Assembly (NCBI GenBank): GCA_019417795.1
Contig: DXUR01000014.1
Span: 1 to 20,862, forward strand
Direction: 5' to 3'
DNA from: Clostridiales bacterium
GTDB lineage: Bacteria; Bacillota_A; Clostridia; Oscillospirales; Oscillospiraceae
DNA: 20,862 bases
Shown: piece after piece, positions 1-10,434 of the stretch
Position numbering within the stretch: the first letter of the stretch is position 1
How the letters are laid out: every line of letters begins with the position of its first letter
Notes under the pieces: model-generated
Database searches by the model: none
The model's input: the letters and a program-made list of their open reading frames with translations, nothing else
Told to the model about the DNA's origin: nothing
Translations under genes and position numbers: made by a program

Positions 1-3000
1 GAAGATATTTTCCAGCGCACCTATCAGGACGTTATTACGGACAGACGGGATGCCGTTGCACTGTATCAGGATAGCAAGGACGCACCGCAGTGGGTGCGCG
101 GCATTATGGTTCTGTATGCAGCGGAAGAAAAGGCCGTTGAGCCGACCTTGCAGCCCCTGCCGCTGGATGCCGTAAACGAATATAACGCGCTGAAAGAGCG
201 TTACCCGGATGCTCTGGTCGGTTATGAGCAGTACGGCAACTTTGAGTTCTACGGCGAGGATGCAAAGCGCGTTTCAGAACTTCTTGGCAGCAAGCTGTTG
301 GAAAAGGAAACCGCACTCGGCAAGGTTGAGGTGTCTGGTTTTCCACGTGAACAGTGGGCTTCTCAGGCAATGAAGCTCTGGAAGCAGGGGGAGAGCGTCT
401 ATCTGTCCGGCCAGCAGGAAGATGGAACCCATGCGCAGACAAAGTATTTCCGCAGAGAGGAATATCTGCCAGTCAATACCATCATTGAACTGGACGATAG
501 AGAGTTCCGTGTGGATTCGGTCAACTTTGAGCAGGGGACGGTCAGCTTGCAGGACATGACCCTTGCGAAAGAAGCCCGGTATCCGATCTTCCGAACGGAA
601 CCGCTGGAGTACATTCGGCATCTGTACGAACAGGCCGACGTGCCGATGAAAGAAGCGATAGAAACCACAGTCTTTACTGCTCTACACAATGCTGGTGTGG
701 CTTACGAGGATTTTTTCCCGGAGCAGATGGATGTGATCTATTCGGTGGCAGAATCGGGCGGCGAGTTAGAAGAACTGCTGAATCCCGACTTCTCGCCGGA
801 ACAGATGCAGCTGATCGCGGATGTGCAGACCCGGACAGATGCCATCCATCGTTCGGCAGTGGACGATGTTTTGAATCCTCTTACCAGTAAGCCTATGACC
901 CCGGAAGAGGTCAACCATGCACGGCGGCAGCACAACCTTCCGCTGGACAGTGGAGCCGAAACGGAACAGCCTGTACAGTCCAAACAGGAGCCTATGAACT
1001 TCCGTATTACGGACGATGATCTCGGCGCAGGAGGAGCCAAGACAAAATTCAAAGCAAACATCGAAGCCATCCGGCTGCTACAAACGCTGGATGCAGAACA
1101 ACGGCAGGCAACCGCAGAAGAACAGGAAGTTCTCTCCCGGTATGTCGGCTGGGGCGGCATTCCGCAGGCGTTCGACGAGAAGAATGCGGACTGGGCAAAG
1201 GAGTATGCGGAACTGAAATCTCAGCTCCCGGCAGATGAGTACAGCGAAGCGCGGGCATCCACGCTGAATGCTTTCTACACTTCGCCTACGGTTATCAAGG
1301 CAATGTATGAAGCCCTTTCCAACATGGGTCTGAGCAAAGGCAATGTACTGGAACCGTCCTGCGGTGTCGGTAACTTCATGGGTCTTGTGCCTGAAAGCAT
1401 GGAGAACATCAAGATGTATGGTGTGGAGCTGGACAACGTATCAGGACGCATTGCACAGCAGCTTTATCAGAAGAACAAAATTGCAGTGCAGGGCTTTGAA
1501 ACAATGCAGTTCCCGGACAGTTTCTTTGATTGTGTGGTGGGTAATGTGCCGTTCGGCAATTACAAAGTGCCGGATAAGCGGTATGACCGCCACAACTTTC
1601 TCATCCATGATTACTTTATTGCAAAAAGTCTTGACCTTGTTCGTCCGGGCGGCGTGGTGGCGGTAGTCACTTCCAGCGGTACGATGGATAAAAAGGATTC
1701 CTCTGTCCGAGAGTATCTTGCCAACCGTGCCGATCTGGTCGGTGCAATTCGCCTGCCAAACAATGCGTTCCAGCGCAATGCGAACACAAGTGTTGTAGCT
1801 GACATTTTGTTCCTGCAAAAGCGTGACCGGGCGGCAGTGGAGCGGGCAGAGTGGGTAGACCTTGGCACAACGCCGGAGGGATACCCCATCAACCAGTATT
1901 TTGCGCAGCATCCTGAAATGGTGCTGGGTGAGATCACGACTGAAAGTACACAGTACGGCAAACAGGAAACCACGGTCAAGCCCATCGAGGGCGCAGACCT
2001 TGCACAACAGTTGAAAGCAGCCGTTGAGAACATCCATGCGGAAATCACTGAGCCGGAAATCACGGACGATGAACTTGACCAGAACGCAGAACCACTTCCG
2101 GCAGACCCAAACGTGAAGAATTTCAGTTACACCAATGTGGACGGACAGGTCTATTACCGTGAAAACTCCTATATGAACAAGGTTGACCTGCCTGCGGTCA
2201 CGGCAGAGCGTGTGCTGGGGATGATTGCCCTGCGGGAAACCACACAGAAATTGCTGGACTGCCAGTTGCACGATGGTACGGATGCCGAAGTGGAACTGCT
2301 GCAAGGAAAGCTGAAAGACCAGTATAAGCGGTTCACAGCGCAGTATGGTCTGATCAACAGCACCGCCAACAAACGGGCATTCCGGCAGGATAGCAGCTAT
2401 TGTCTGCTGGCATCTCTTGAGATTCTGGACGAGGAAAAAAAACTCAAGCGGCTGGCAGATATTTTCACGAAACGCACCATTCGCAAGCCGGAACCCGTCA
2501 CCTCTGTGGATACTCCGAGTGAAGCCCTGGCACTCTCCATTGGAGAAAAAGCAAAGGTCGATGTGCCGTTTATGGCAGAACTTTGCGGAAAGACAGAGCA
2601 GGAAGTGACCGAAGAACTGGCGGGCGTTATCTTCCGCAATCCTGTCACACAGGCGTGGGTGACGGCGGACGAATATCTGTCCGGCAACGTCCGGGAAAAG
2701 CTGGCAACGGCAGAAACCTTTGCCGCAAACCACCTGGAGTATCAGGTCAATGTCGAGTATCTCAAGCGGGTACAGCCGAAAGATTTGAATGCTTCGGAGA
2801 TTGAAGTGCGGCTGGGTGCAAACTGGATCAAGGCAGAGTACATTACGGACTTCATGGAGCAGGTATTTAAAACGCCGAGTTACTATATCGGAAGTTCCAT
2901 CAAGGCTACCTATTCGGAAATCAGCGGCGCATGGAACATCAGCGGAAAGTCACTTGACCGGAGTAATCCCCGTGTGACGAACACCTATGGCACAATGCGT

Positions 3001-5877
3001 GTCAACGGCTATCGGCTGCTGGAAGATGCACTGAATCTCCGGGATACCAAAATTTACGATACTGTTTATGAGGATGGAAAAGAAAGGAGAGTGCTGAACA
3101 AAAAAGAAACCATGTTGGCGCAGCAGGCACAGGAAGCGATTCGGGATGCGTTCAAGCAGTGGATTTTCAAGGATTTAGACCGCAGAGAGGAACTTTGCAA
3201 GGTCTACAATGAGCGGTTCAATGCGATTCGTCCCCGTGAATACGATGGCAGTCATATCAAGTTTGCGGGCATGACCCCGGAGATCAGCCTGATGCCGCAT
3301 CAGAAAAATGCAGTGGCGCATATCCTGTATGGCAATAATACGCTGTTGGCGCATTGTGTTGGTGCGGGCAAGACCTTCCAGATGATTGCTGCCGGCATGG
3401 AAAGCCGCCGTCTGGGTCTGGCACAGAAGAATCTCTACGTTGTGCCGAACCATCTGACGGAGCAGTGGGGCGCGGATTTCCTGCGGCTGTATCCGAATGC
3501 CAATGTGCTGGTGGCAACGAAAAAGGATTTCGAGCCATCCAACCGAAAGAAGTTCTGTTCCCGGATTGCTACGGGCGATTATGATGCCATCATTATCGGA
3601 CATTCGCAGTTTGAACGGATTCCGCTTTCTCCGGAACGGCAGAAATCCATGATTGAGCGGCAGATTCAGGACATAACCTTTGCGATTGCAGAAGCAAAGG
3701 CAGAGGACGATGGTAAGAGTTTCACGGTCAAGCAGATGGAGAAAACAAAGAAAACCTTGCAGGCAAAACTTCAGAAGCTGAACGACCAGAGTCGCAAGGA
3801 CGATGTGGTTACATTTGAGCAGCTTGGCGTTGACCGACTGTTTGTGGACGAGAGCCATTTCTATAAAAATATGTTCCTCTACACAAAAATGCGGAACATC
3901 GCTGGTATTGCTCAGAGCGATGCGCAGAAATCCTCGGATATGTTTGCAAAATGCCAGTATCTTGATGAAATCACTGGCGGCAAGGGTGTGACCTTTGCAA
4001 CAGGTACGCCTGTATCGAACAGCATGGTGGAGCTGTATACCATTATGCGCTACTTGCAGTATGATACCTTACAGAAACTTCATCTTGGACACTTTGATAG
4101 CTGGGCGGCTTCGTTTGGCGAAACCGTAACGGCAATCGAATTGTCCCCAGAAGGAACGGGCTACCGTGCAAAGACGCGGTTCGCCCGTTTTTTCAACCTC
4201 CCTGAATTGATTTCACTGTTCAAGGAGTCCGCAGACGTACAGACGGCGGATATGCTGAATCTGCCTGTGCCAGAAGCAGAGTACATCAATGAAGTGCTGA
4301 AACCCAGTGAAACACAGCAGGAAATGGTGAGCAGCTTTGCCGACCGTGCAGAACAGGTGCGAAACGGCAATGTCAATCCCAAAATTGACAATATGCTCAA
4401 GATCACGAACGATGGCAGAAAGCTGGCCTTGGATCAGCGGCTTATCAATGACCTGCTCCCGGATGAGCCGGAAAGCAAGGTCAACCTCTGTGTGGAGAAT
4501 GCCTATCAGGTATGGGAAGAATCCACGCCCGATAAATCCACCCAGTTAATTTTCTGTGATTTATCGACCCCGAAAGCAGACGGAACATTCAATGTGTACG
4601 ATGATGTTCGGGAGAAACTGGTGGCAAAGGGAATTCCCCGTGAGGAGATTGCTTTCATCCATGAGGCAAATACCGAAACCAAAAAGGCAGAACTGTTTGC
4701 AAAGGTACGCTCCGGTCAGGTGCGTATCCTGCTCGGTTCGACCCCGAAACTTGGTGCTGGTACGAACATTCAGGACAGACTGATTGCCCTGCATCATCTG
4801 GACTGCCCGTGGAAACCTTCTGACCTGGAACAGCAGGAAGGACGGATTCTTCGTCAGGGAAACCGCAACCAGAAAGTGAAGATTTTCCGTTACGTCACAG
4901 AGAATACGTTTGATTCGTATATGTGGCAAATTCTGGAAAATAAGCAGAAATTCATATCGCAGATCATGACCTCGAAATCTCCTGTCCGTGCCTGTGATGA
5001 TGTGGACGATACCGCGCTGACCTATGCAGAAATCAAAGCATTGGCAACGGGAAATCCCTACATCAAGGAAAAGATGGATTTGGATATTCAGGTCAGCAAG
5101 CTGAAGCTGATGCGGGCCAATCATACCAGCCAGATTTACAGCTTGGAATCGGATATTGCACGGCGGTATCCGGCAGAGATCACGGCAGCGAAAGAGCGCA
5201 TAGCAGGTCTGAAAGCTGACCTTGCAGTGGCAAAGCCGTTGCTGGAACAGGATAAGGAAAAGTTTTCCATCACGGTGGAGGACAGGGTTTATACCGACCG
5301 CAAGGAAGCAGGATCGGCGATTCTTGCAGCCTGCGCCGCAATGAAGATCGCTAAGACAGAGGGGCAAATCGCAGATTTGGGAGGGTTTGCAATCAGTTCC
5401 CGGTTTGATGCGTTCGCTCAGACATTCAAGCTGACCATCAAGCGGCAGAGCAGTTATACGATTGAACTTGGCAGTGACCCAGCTGGCAATATCCAGCGTA
5501 TTCTCAATGCGCTGGCATCCATCGAAAAGACACTGCCGCAGGTGGAGCGCAGACTGGAAACCTTACAGCAGCAGTTGGCAGAGGCAAAGGAAGAAGTGCG
5601 GCGTCCGTTCCCGCAGGAAGCGGAACTGAACGAAAAATCTGCACGACTTGCAGAACTGAATGCCCTGCTGGACATGGATGAAAAGGGGGATGATGCGGCT
5701 CTTGGCATGGATGAGGAAGTGACGGAGAGTGAAATCCCTGCGCCGAAGCGTGAGATTGAGCGGAGTGCAGACAGCGTAAAACGTCCGTCGATTCTTGCAC
5801 AGCTTCACGAAAAACAGGCGGAACGCATGGCAGAGCCGAAACCGCAGAAAAAGAAAAGTCACGATATGGAACTGTAA
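1..5877 (+). CDS. DarB-like N6-methylase/SNF2-type helicase polyvalent protein, 5' end missing
   Basis: The frame is open from base 1 with no stop, so the GTG at 94 is probably internal and the true start lies upstream; 1958 codons are visible. Numbering from base 1: residues ~58-142 resemble MutS domain I ([17 protein letters not shown], a GFP turn, QGESVYL). An N6-adenine methylase follows, with EPSCGVGNF at 451 and NVPFGNY at 515 as the NPPY-like motif. A superfamily 2 helicase comes next: Walker A GAGKT at 1121, DESH box at 1283, TGTP near 1334, [10 protein letters not shown] (motif VI) at 1611. From ~1694 to ~1900 it is charged and helical, probably coiled coil, and it ends in a KKK-SHD-MEL tail. 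Methylase plus SNF2-type helicase in one chain is the architecture of phage P1 DarB, which protects incoming DNA from restriction. Anti-restriction or DNA remodelling in the recipient is therefore likely but not shown. It is intact apart from the window edge. Confidence 0.88.
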   Translation, partial: EDIFQRTYQDVITDRRDAVALYQDSKDAPQWVRGIMVLYAAEEKAVEPTLQPLPLDAVNEYNALKERYPDALVGYEQYGNFEFYGEDAKRVSELLGSKLLEKETALGKVEVSGFPREQWASQAMKLWKQGESVYLSGQQEDGTHAQTKYFRREEYLPVNTIIELDDREFRVDSVNFEQGTVSLQDMTLAKEARYPIFRTEPLEYIRHLYEQADVPMKEAIETTVFTALHNAGVAYEDFFPEQMDVIYSVAESGGELEELLNPDFSPEQMQLIADVQTRTDAIHRSAVDDVLNPLTSKPMTPEEVNHARRQHNLPLDSGAETEQPVQSKQEPMNFRITDDDLGAGGAKTKFKANIEAIRLLQTLDAEQRQATAEEQEVLSRYVGWGGIPQAFDEKNADWAKEYAELKSQLPADEYSEARASTLNAFYTSPTVIKAMYEALSNMGLSKGNVLEPSCGVGNFMGLVPESMENIKMYGVELDNVSGRIAQQLYQKNKIAVQGFETMQFPDSFFDCVVGNVPFGNYKVPDKRYDRHNFLIHDYFIAKSLDLVRPGGVVAVVTSSGTMDKKDSSVREYLANRADLVGAIRLPNNAFQRNANTSVVADILFLQKRDRAAVERAEWVDLGTTPEGYPINQYFAQHPEMVLGEITTESTQYGKQETTVKPIEGADLAQQLKAAVENIHAEITEPEITDDELDQNAEPLPADPNVKNFSYTNVDGQVYYRENSYMNKVDLPAVTAERVLGMIALRETTQKLLDCQLHDGTDAEVELLQGKLKDQYKRFTAQYGLINSTANKRAFRQDSSYCLLASLEILDEEKKLKRLADIFTKRTIRKPEPVTSVDTPSEALALSIGEKAKVDVPFMAELCGKTEQEVTEELAGVIFRNPVTQAWVTADEYLSGNVREKLATAETFAANHLEYQVNVEYLKRVQPKDLNASEIEVRLGANWIKAEYITDFMEQVFKTPSYYIGSSIKATYSEISGAWNISGKSLDRSNPRVTNTYGTMRVNGYRLLEDALNLRDTKIYDTVYEDGKERRVLNKKETMLAQQAQEAIRDAFKQWIFKDLDRREELCKVYNERFNAIRPREYDGSHIKFAGMTPEISLMPHQKNAVAHILYGNNTLLAHCVGAGKTFQMIAAGMESRRLGLAQKNLYVVPNHLTEQWGADFLRLYPNANVLVATKKDFEPSNRKKFCSRIATGDYDAIIIGHSQFERIPLSPERQKSMIERQIQDITFAIAEAKAEDDGKSFTVKQMEKTKKTLQAKLQKLNDQSRKDDVVTFEQLGVDRLFVDESHFYKNMFLYTKMRNIAGIAQSDAQKSSDMFAKCQYLDEITGGKGVTFATGTPVSNSMVELYTIMRYLQYDTLQKLHLGHFDSWAASFGETVTAIELSPEGTGYRAKTRFARFFNLPELISLFKESADVQTADMLNLPVPEAEYINEVLKPSETQQEMVSSFADRAEQVRNGNVNPKIDNMLKITNDGRKLALDQRLINDLLPDEPESKVNLCVENAYQVWEESTPDKSTQLIFCDLSTPKADGTFNVYDDVREKLVAKGIPREEIAFIHEANTETKKAELFAKVRSGQVRILLGSTPKLGAGTNIQDRLIALHHLDCPWKPSDLEQQEGRILRQGNRNQKVKIFRYVTENTFDSYMWQILENKQKFISQIMTSKSPVRACDDVDDTALTYAEIKALATGNPYIKEKMDLDIQVSKLKLMRANHTSQIYSLESDIARRYPAEITAAKERIAGLKADLAVAKPLLEQDKEKFSITVEDRVYTDRKEAGSAILAACAAMKIAKTEGQIADLGGFAISSRFDAFAQTFKLTIKRQSSYTIELGSDPAGNIQRILNALASIEKTLPQVERRLETLQQQLAEAKEEVRRPFPQEAELNEKSARLAELNALLDMDEKGDDAALGMDEEVTESEIPAPKREIERSADSVKRPSILAQLHEKQAERMAEPKPQKKKSHDMEL

Positions 5878-5884
5878 CTGAGAA

Positions 5885-5922
5885 TGCCCCGTCAGATCTC
5901 CGAAAGGAAATCTGATGGGGCA
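5885..5922 (+). terminator. GAAA-capped hairpin between the helicase and ArdC-type genes
   Basis: TGCCCCGTCAGAT (5885-5897) pairs with ATCTGATGGGGCA (5910-5922), 13 bp with one G-U pair. After a one-base mismatch, TCC/GGA closes a GAAA tetraloop at 5902-5905. Only a short TTTT (5925-5928) follows, so this may be a weak terminator, an attenuator or an mRNA processing and stability element. It fills nearly the whole 67-base gap, followed directly by the ribosome site AAAGGAGG (5931-5938). Confidence 0.6.
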
Positions 5923-5944
5923 GATTTTGTAAAGGAGGGCATGA

Positions 5945-8900
5945 ATGGCAGATAAGCGGGCAGACCAGCTCAAAGAAATCACGGAACGGTTGGAGCAGGG
6001 CGTAAAGGACATTTTTACTTCGGAAATGTATACGAAGTACCTGCTTACAATGTCGAAATTCCACAATTACAGCTTCAATAATACGCTGTTGATCGCAATG
6101 CAGCGTCCAGATGCTACGTTGGTGGCTGGGTATAACGCTTGGAAAAATAAGTTTAACCGCTATGTGAAAAAGGGTGAAAAGGGCATCCAGATAATCGCAC
6201 CTGCTCCGGTAAAGGAACGAGAAGAACGGGAGAAAATCGACAAGGACACCGGGCTTACGGTGCTGAATGAGAACGGGGAGCCGGAAATCGAAGTGGTGGA
6301 GAGGGTGATTCCCCGGTTCCGGGTAGCAACGGTTTTCGATTATGCCCAGACAGATGGAGAACCGCTGCCTACGCTGGAAGTGAATGAATTGACTGCCCGT
6401 GTCAAGGATTATACCCTGCTGAAAGAGGCAATCGAACAGGTATCTCCTGTGCCAATTCGTTTTGGAGAAATCGAGGGCAGCGCAAAAGGCTATTACAGCC
6501 ACATGGACAAAGAAATCTGTGTCCGTGCCGATATGGGCGAGAGCCAGACCATCAAGACGATGATCCATGAGGTTGCTCATGCCATGCTGCATGACAGCGA
6601 CCAGATGAAACAGCGCGGCGAGGAAAAAGACCAGCTTACCAAAGAAACCGAAGCGGAAAGCATTGCATTTACAGTTTGCTCGGCACTTGGCATTGATACT
6701 TCGGACTACTCATTTCCGTATGTGGCAAGCTGGGCAAGCGGCAAGGAACTGAAAGAATTGAAAGATTCGATGGATACGATTCGATTGACCGCTGCTGTTT
6801 TTCTTGAAAAGCTGGAAACGGCAGTGGCAGAAAGGAGCGTGGAGCGAATGACGGCGATGGAATACGCAGAAAAGCTGATTGCGGACAAGGAACAGGATAA
6901 AACCATTTTTGACAACAGCCAGCGAAATCTCATCGTGAACTTTGCTTACAAGCTGGATGATCGGGCGGCAACGGAAGAACTGGCGAATAATCTGGCGGCT
7001 GCGGTTGCGGCTGAAAACACGGAAGAAATCAATCGCCTGATGTGGGAAGCAGAGGAGAAGATCGAAAGTCTGCCGGATGGCATGATCGGTCTTTCGGAAA
7101 TGCACGAATATGGGTATCTGAAAGATGATGTTCTGCCGCTGACAAAGGAAGGCGCACGGGAGTGGCATCGGCTGGGCGAACGGATTTACCCGCTGTTTCA
7201 GGATGGCACGGCAGGAGATTTCGCCAGTCAGGAAGAGATCGAACAGCATGATGGCATTTTCGGAATCAAGGCGGACGCATGGAGTGCAATTTTGCTGGAA
7301 AAGAACGAAGAGTATCTGGAAGATGAGTATGCCCGCCCGGACGCTGCACTGACGGTGATAAGCCGGGAGCAGGCTCTGCGGCTGTTTGATGAGGGCAAGC
7401 AGATTTATCTTATCCGTATCAGTCCGTGGCCGGTTCTTGTCACAGAGCGTGAAGAAATCGAACGTGGAAGTGACTATTTCCAGATTGCCAAGGAAGATTT
7501 GGAAAAGGACAAGCAGAAAGCAATGAAAAGCAGCGAGAAAGCACCCGTTGAAAAGCTGGCGGCAGACCTTGATGATTTCGCCTTTGACTTCGATTTCTAC
7601 CACTATAAGGACAGTGTGGAGGATCGGGAACAGGCAGTTGAAGCACTGAAAGAACAGATTCAGGCTGGGGATATTCAGTCGATTAGGGAATGGCTGCAAG
7701 TTGCAGTGGAGGAATCAGAGGGAGAGTCCGCAGAAAAGGCGGCAGAGCTGATAACCCGGCTGGATGCGTTGCTCAAGGAGCAGAAGCTGCTTTCTGGCAG
7801 CGAAAAGCAGTTTGGCATCTACCAGATCACTGCCCGTGACCCGGAACACGACTACCGCTTTATGAATCTGGACTTTGTAAAGCGGCACGGGATGGAAGTA
7901 AGCCGTGCAGACTATGAACTGGTCTATACCGCGCCTCTTACGGAAAAAGATACGCTGGAAGCCATTTACGAACGCTTCAATATCCAGCGTCCAGCGGATT
8001 TTACAGGGCATTCGCTTTCCGTCAGTGATGTTGTGGTGCTGAACGATGGAAAGTCCATCAAAGCCTGCTATGTGGACAGCATTGGCTTTGCAGAGCTGCC
8101 GGATTTTTTCAAGGAAAGGAAGATGGATTTGCAGAAAGAAACGATTCTGGATGAACAGTTGCAGGAAATTGAAATCTTTGATAAGCCCGGTCTTTTCAGC
8201 AACGGCAGACTGCGGGATGAAGATGTACCGGAGGGATTGTACCGCTATGACCTGCGTGGGTCGGACTATGATCCGGGACAGCCGATTCTGGTGGAGAAAA
8301 CGGTAATTGTAAACCATGCGGCATCCATCCTGATGGCAGAAGAACTTGACCTTGGTGCAGATGGTCGGCTGGAACTGGGCGAGGAAGGTCTGAATTTTAC
8401 GGGTGGATTGCTGACCGTCCGGGAGTTTATGAAAGAGCAGGAAGAGAAAAACAATGGACTGCTTCATGGCGATTCCTATAACATTACGGTCGAGGGTCAT
8501 ATTGGCACATGGTATGCGATTGACGAAACGGAGGTCAACGGCGAGAAGTTCTTCCTGCTGGAGCATGAGGAATACGGGGATGAAGCTGCCTGCGTTGCGG
8601 TCAATGAGCAGGGAAAACTGGTGGCAGAAGATTTGTGGAACGGCTTTGATGAGGATTTCCAGGATGCCGTAAAGGAATATTTTGCTGAAAAGAATCCGAC
8701 TTCCCAAAAAGAAGAACAGGCTGTGCCTGTGGCGGAGGAAAGTCGCACGGATAATTCAGATGTTCCGGTCTATTACGAATCGTTTGCCTATGCAACAAAG
8801 AATGGCGAGGTAGATTTGTACCGCATTTCCAGACAGCTCAATGAAGATTGCAGAAACGCCATTGAAGAAGCGATTGCAGACAATTTTGACGGAATGCACC

Positions 8901-10207
8901 TTGCAGATGATTCTACGAAGTCCGTTGTTGAGCAGTTTGGCATGGAGCGCATAGGCTATATTCTGGCGTACACACTGAATTATAACAACCACGACGGACG
9001 GTATTCGCACAGCAATAAGGAATGGGCAGACATCACCTGTAAGGGCGAGCGCGGCAACAATATCCGTACCGACTGGATTGTGCGCAGTCACCCGGCTGTG
9101 CTGAACGGGTTTGTGGATATGTACCGCAAAGAACTTGCGGCTGAACAGCAGCAGGAGCCGGAAAAGCCGTTTGTGCAGCAGTTCTATGTTGTGACGGATT
9201 TGCAGACCAATCCGATGCAAATTGAGAAGTTCGGGAATCTCGATGATGCAATGTCCTGTTATCAGCAGATTCCGAATTTTCATCTGAAAGCCCTTGGCGT
9301 AGAGAAAACGCCTGACCCACTTCCGGGCAGTCTGGATATTGTGCAGTGCAAGAACGGTATTGATACTATCGTGGAGGATTACAAGAAAGTTCCGGGCTGG
9401 GATAATCCGTACATCCAGAACCATGTGGCCGCACTGGTGGCAGAAGCGTTGAAAGTGCAGGATGTGGCGGTAGCCTATGAGATCAACGATGGCTATTTTC
9501 ACATCCAAACCAGCGAGGACGGCTACGACTATACCTTATATAATAAGGATTTCACAGTGATGGACGGTGGCATCGTTGAAACAGACGAGTACAGACCCGT
9601 GCAGGAAGTGATGGAAGAAGTTCTGGCAGAACATGGACACAGCATTTCGGAATGTGGTGTGATTAGTGCTGAGTATCTTCAGGAACAGTCATACCGTGCA
9701 GAAACACAGCGGGCAGAAGCAATGAAAGAAAAGCTGGCAGCAGAGAAGCCTGCGCCGGAAGCAAGCATCAGCTTTTATGTGGCAGAGTGTGCTGAATTCC
9801 CAGTGATGGGGGAGTTCCACGACAATCTGACATTGGAGCAGGCATTGGAAGTCTACGATAAGATTCCGGCAGAGCGAATGAACGGAATCAAGGGCATTGG
9901 CTTTTCTCTTGAGGATGGAAGCATCTATTCGGGAATGTTTGACCTGATGGTAGGTGGAGAAGTGCAGGCAGAGGTCGTCAACCATATCCAGCATTACCGA
10001 GAAAGCCCGCTGGTGCAGAAAGCAATTTCGGATATGAAAACGCTTTTGGAAAAGCGGCAGGCAAGCAAGGAGTTGGAGGAACGCCCCAACACCCGGCAGT
10101 CTGTTCGTGAAGCGTTGAAAAACCGCAAAAAGGCGCAGGAGCAGCAGTCCAATCAGGAACAGGCAAAACCGAAGAAGGCAAAGAAGAAAGGAGAAATGGA
10201 ACTGTGA
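5945..10207 (+). CDS. ArdC-type zincin polyvalent protein with YodL, LPD28 and DUF3849 modules
   Basis: This 1420-residue protein starts at ATG 5945, six bases after AAAGGAGG; an ATG at 5941 is in another frame and stops after four codons. Residues 1-~125 resemble the ArdC N-terminal ssDNA-binding domain (SFNNTLLIAMQRPDA, VKKGEKGIQI). A zincin follows with H208-E-V-A-H212 and likely third ligand E236 or E238 in a TEAESIAF stretch. At ~395-520 there are two related PLTKE/ISREQ modules. YodL-like sequence spans ~620-722, LPD28-like ~740-832 (PEGLYRYDLRGSDYDPGQP), and a GTWYAID/LLEHEEYGDEA module ~843-905. DUF3849-like sequence is at ~939-1069, and two further unnamed repeats follow before a Lys-rich tail ending KKKGEMEL. 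ArdC proteins block restriction of transferred DNA, so a protective role in the recipient is inferred. It forms one unit with the two genes downstream (GTGA overlap). Confidence 0.87.
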   Translation: MADKRADQLKEITERLEQGVKDIFTSEMYTKYLLTMSKFHNYSFNNTLLIAMQRPDATLVAGYNAWKNKFNRYVKKGEKGIQIIAPAPVKEREEREKIDKDTGLTVLNENGEPEIEVVERVIPRFRVATVFDYAQTDGEPLPTLEVNELTARVKDYTLLKEAIEQVSPVPIRFGEIEGSAKGYYSHMDKEICVRADMGESQTIKTMIHEVAHAMLHDSDQMKQRGEEKDQLTKETEAESIAFTVCSALGIDTSDYSFPYVASWASGKELKELKDSMDTIRLTAAVFLEKLETAVAERSVERMTAMEYAEKLIADKEQDKTIFDNSQRNLIVNFAYKLDDRAATEELANNLAAAVAAENTEEINRLMWEAEEKIESLPDGMIGLSEMHEYGYLKDDVLPLTKEGAREWHRLGERIYPLFQDGTAGDFASQEEIEQHDGIFGIKADAWSAILLEKNEEYLEDEYARPDAALTVISREQALRLFDEGKQIYLIRISPWPVLVTEREEIERGSDYFQIAKEDLEKDKQKAMKSSEKAPVEKLAADLDDFAFDFDFYHYKDSVEDREQAVEALKEQIQAGDIQSIREWLQVAVEESEGESAEKAAELITRLDALLKEQKLLSGSEKQFGIYQITARDPEHDYRFMNLDFVKRHGMEVSRADYELVYTAPLTEKDTLEAIYERFNIQRPADFTGHSLSVSDVVVLNDGKSIKACYVDSIGFAELPDFFKERKMDLQKETILDEQLQEIEIFDKPGLFSNGRLRDEDVPEGLYRYDLRGSDYDPGQPILVEKTVIVNHAASILMAEELDLGADGRLELGEEGLNFTGGLLTVREFMKEQEEKNNGLLHGDSYNITVEGHIGTWYAIDETEVNGEKFFLLEHEEYGDEAACVAVNEQGKLVAEDLWNGFDEDFQDAVKEYFAEKNPTSQKEEQAVPVAEESRTDNSDVPVYYESFAYATKNGEVDLYRISRQLNEDCRNAIEEAIADNFDGMHLADDSTKSVVEQFGMERIGYILAYTLNYNNHDGRYSHSNKEWADITCKGERGNNIRTDWIVRSHPAVLNGFVDMYRKELAAEQQQEPEKPFVQQFYVVTDLQTNPMQIEKFGNLDDAMSCYQQIPNFHLKALGVEKTPDPLPGSLDIVQCKNGIDTIVEDYKKVPGWDNPYIQNHVAALVAEALKVQDVAVAYEINDGYFHIQTSEDGYDYTLYNKDFTVMDGGIVETDEYRPVQEVMEEVLAEHGHSISECGVISAEYLQEQSYRAETQRAEAMKEKLAAEKPAPEASISFYVAECAEFPVMGEFHDNLTLEQALEVYDKIPAERMNGIKGIGFSLEDGSIYSGMFDLMVGGEVQAEVVNHIQHYRESPLVQKAISDMKTLLEKRQASKELEERPNTRQSVREALKNRKKAQEQQSNQEQAKPKKAKKKGEMEL

Positions 10208-10434
10208 GCAAGATGAAGTTTAATGCAGATGAAATGATGGTTATGGCAATGTTTGAGCAGCCGACACGGACGGAAACCATGAGATATATCGAGGAAGTTG
10301 TTCCGTTTGTTGAGGACGATGTTGAAGTCTTTTCTCTAGTAGCATCTACCATGAAAAAGATGCGCTCTATTTCAGACATGGAATTTTCAGAGCTTGACCT
10401 TAAACCGTATCTTCAGGATGTGGTGGCAAAATGA
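10204..10434 (+). CDS. Small TTRAP-type protein (transposon-transfer assisting family)
   Basis: A 76-residue acidic protein. The pattern MKFNADEMMVMAMF, an RTETMRYIEEVVPFVED helix and KMRSISDMEFSEL matches, from memory, the TTRAP family found in conjugative transposons, usually about 70 residues. GTG at 10204 overlaps the preceding stop (GTGA) and lies 10 bases after AAAGGAG (10187-10193). ATG at 10213 is the other possible start; it gives a family-like N-terminus but has no ribosome site at good spacing. The stop overlaps the next ATG (ATGA), so translation is probably coupled. The family's molecular role is not established. Confidence 0.7.
   Translation: MSKMKFNADEMMVMAMFEQPTRTETMRYIEEVVPFVEDDVEVFSLVASTMKKMRSISDMEFSELDLKPYLQDVVAK

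Noticed and set aside
94..99. GTG at 94 as start of the helicase gene
   Set aside because: The same frame is open back to base 1 with coding-like sequence, and no ribosome site precedes the GTG; the gene more likely begins upstream of the window.
1441..2733. Long minus-strand frame opposite the helicase gene (430 codons)
   Set aside because: Cys/His/Phe-rich translation without domains, fully antisense to a gene with strong motifs; a codon-bias shadow.
5941..5955. ATG at 5941 as a start or leader peptide
   Set aside because: It stops after four codons and overlaps the true start at 5945; probably chance.
5504..6592. Long minus-strand frame spanning the helicase/ArdC junction (362 codons)
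   Set aside because: Antisense to two well-supported genes, low-complexity translation, no ribosome site.
6710..9508. Three minus-strand frames of 250-330 codons opposite the ArdC-type gene
   Set aside because: They mirror the reading frame of the polyvalent protein and show no recognisable family or start signal.
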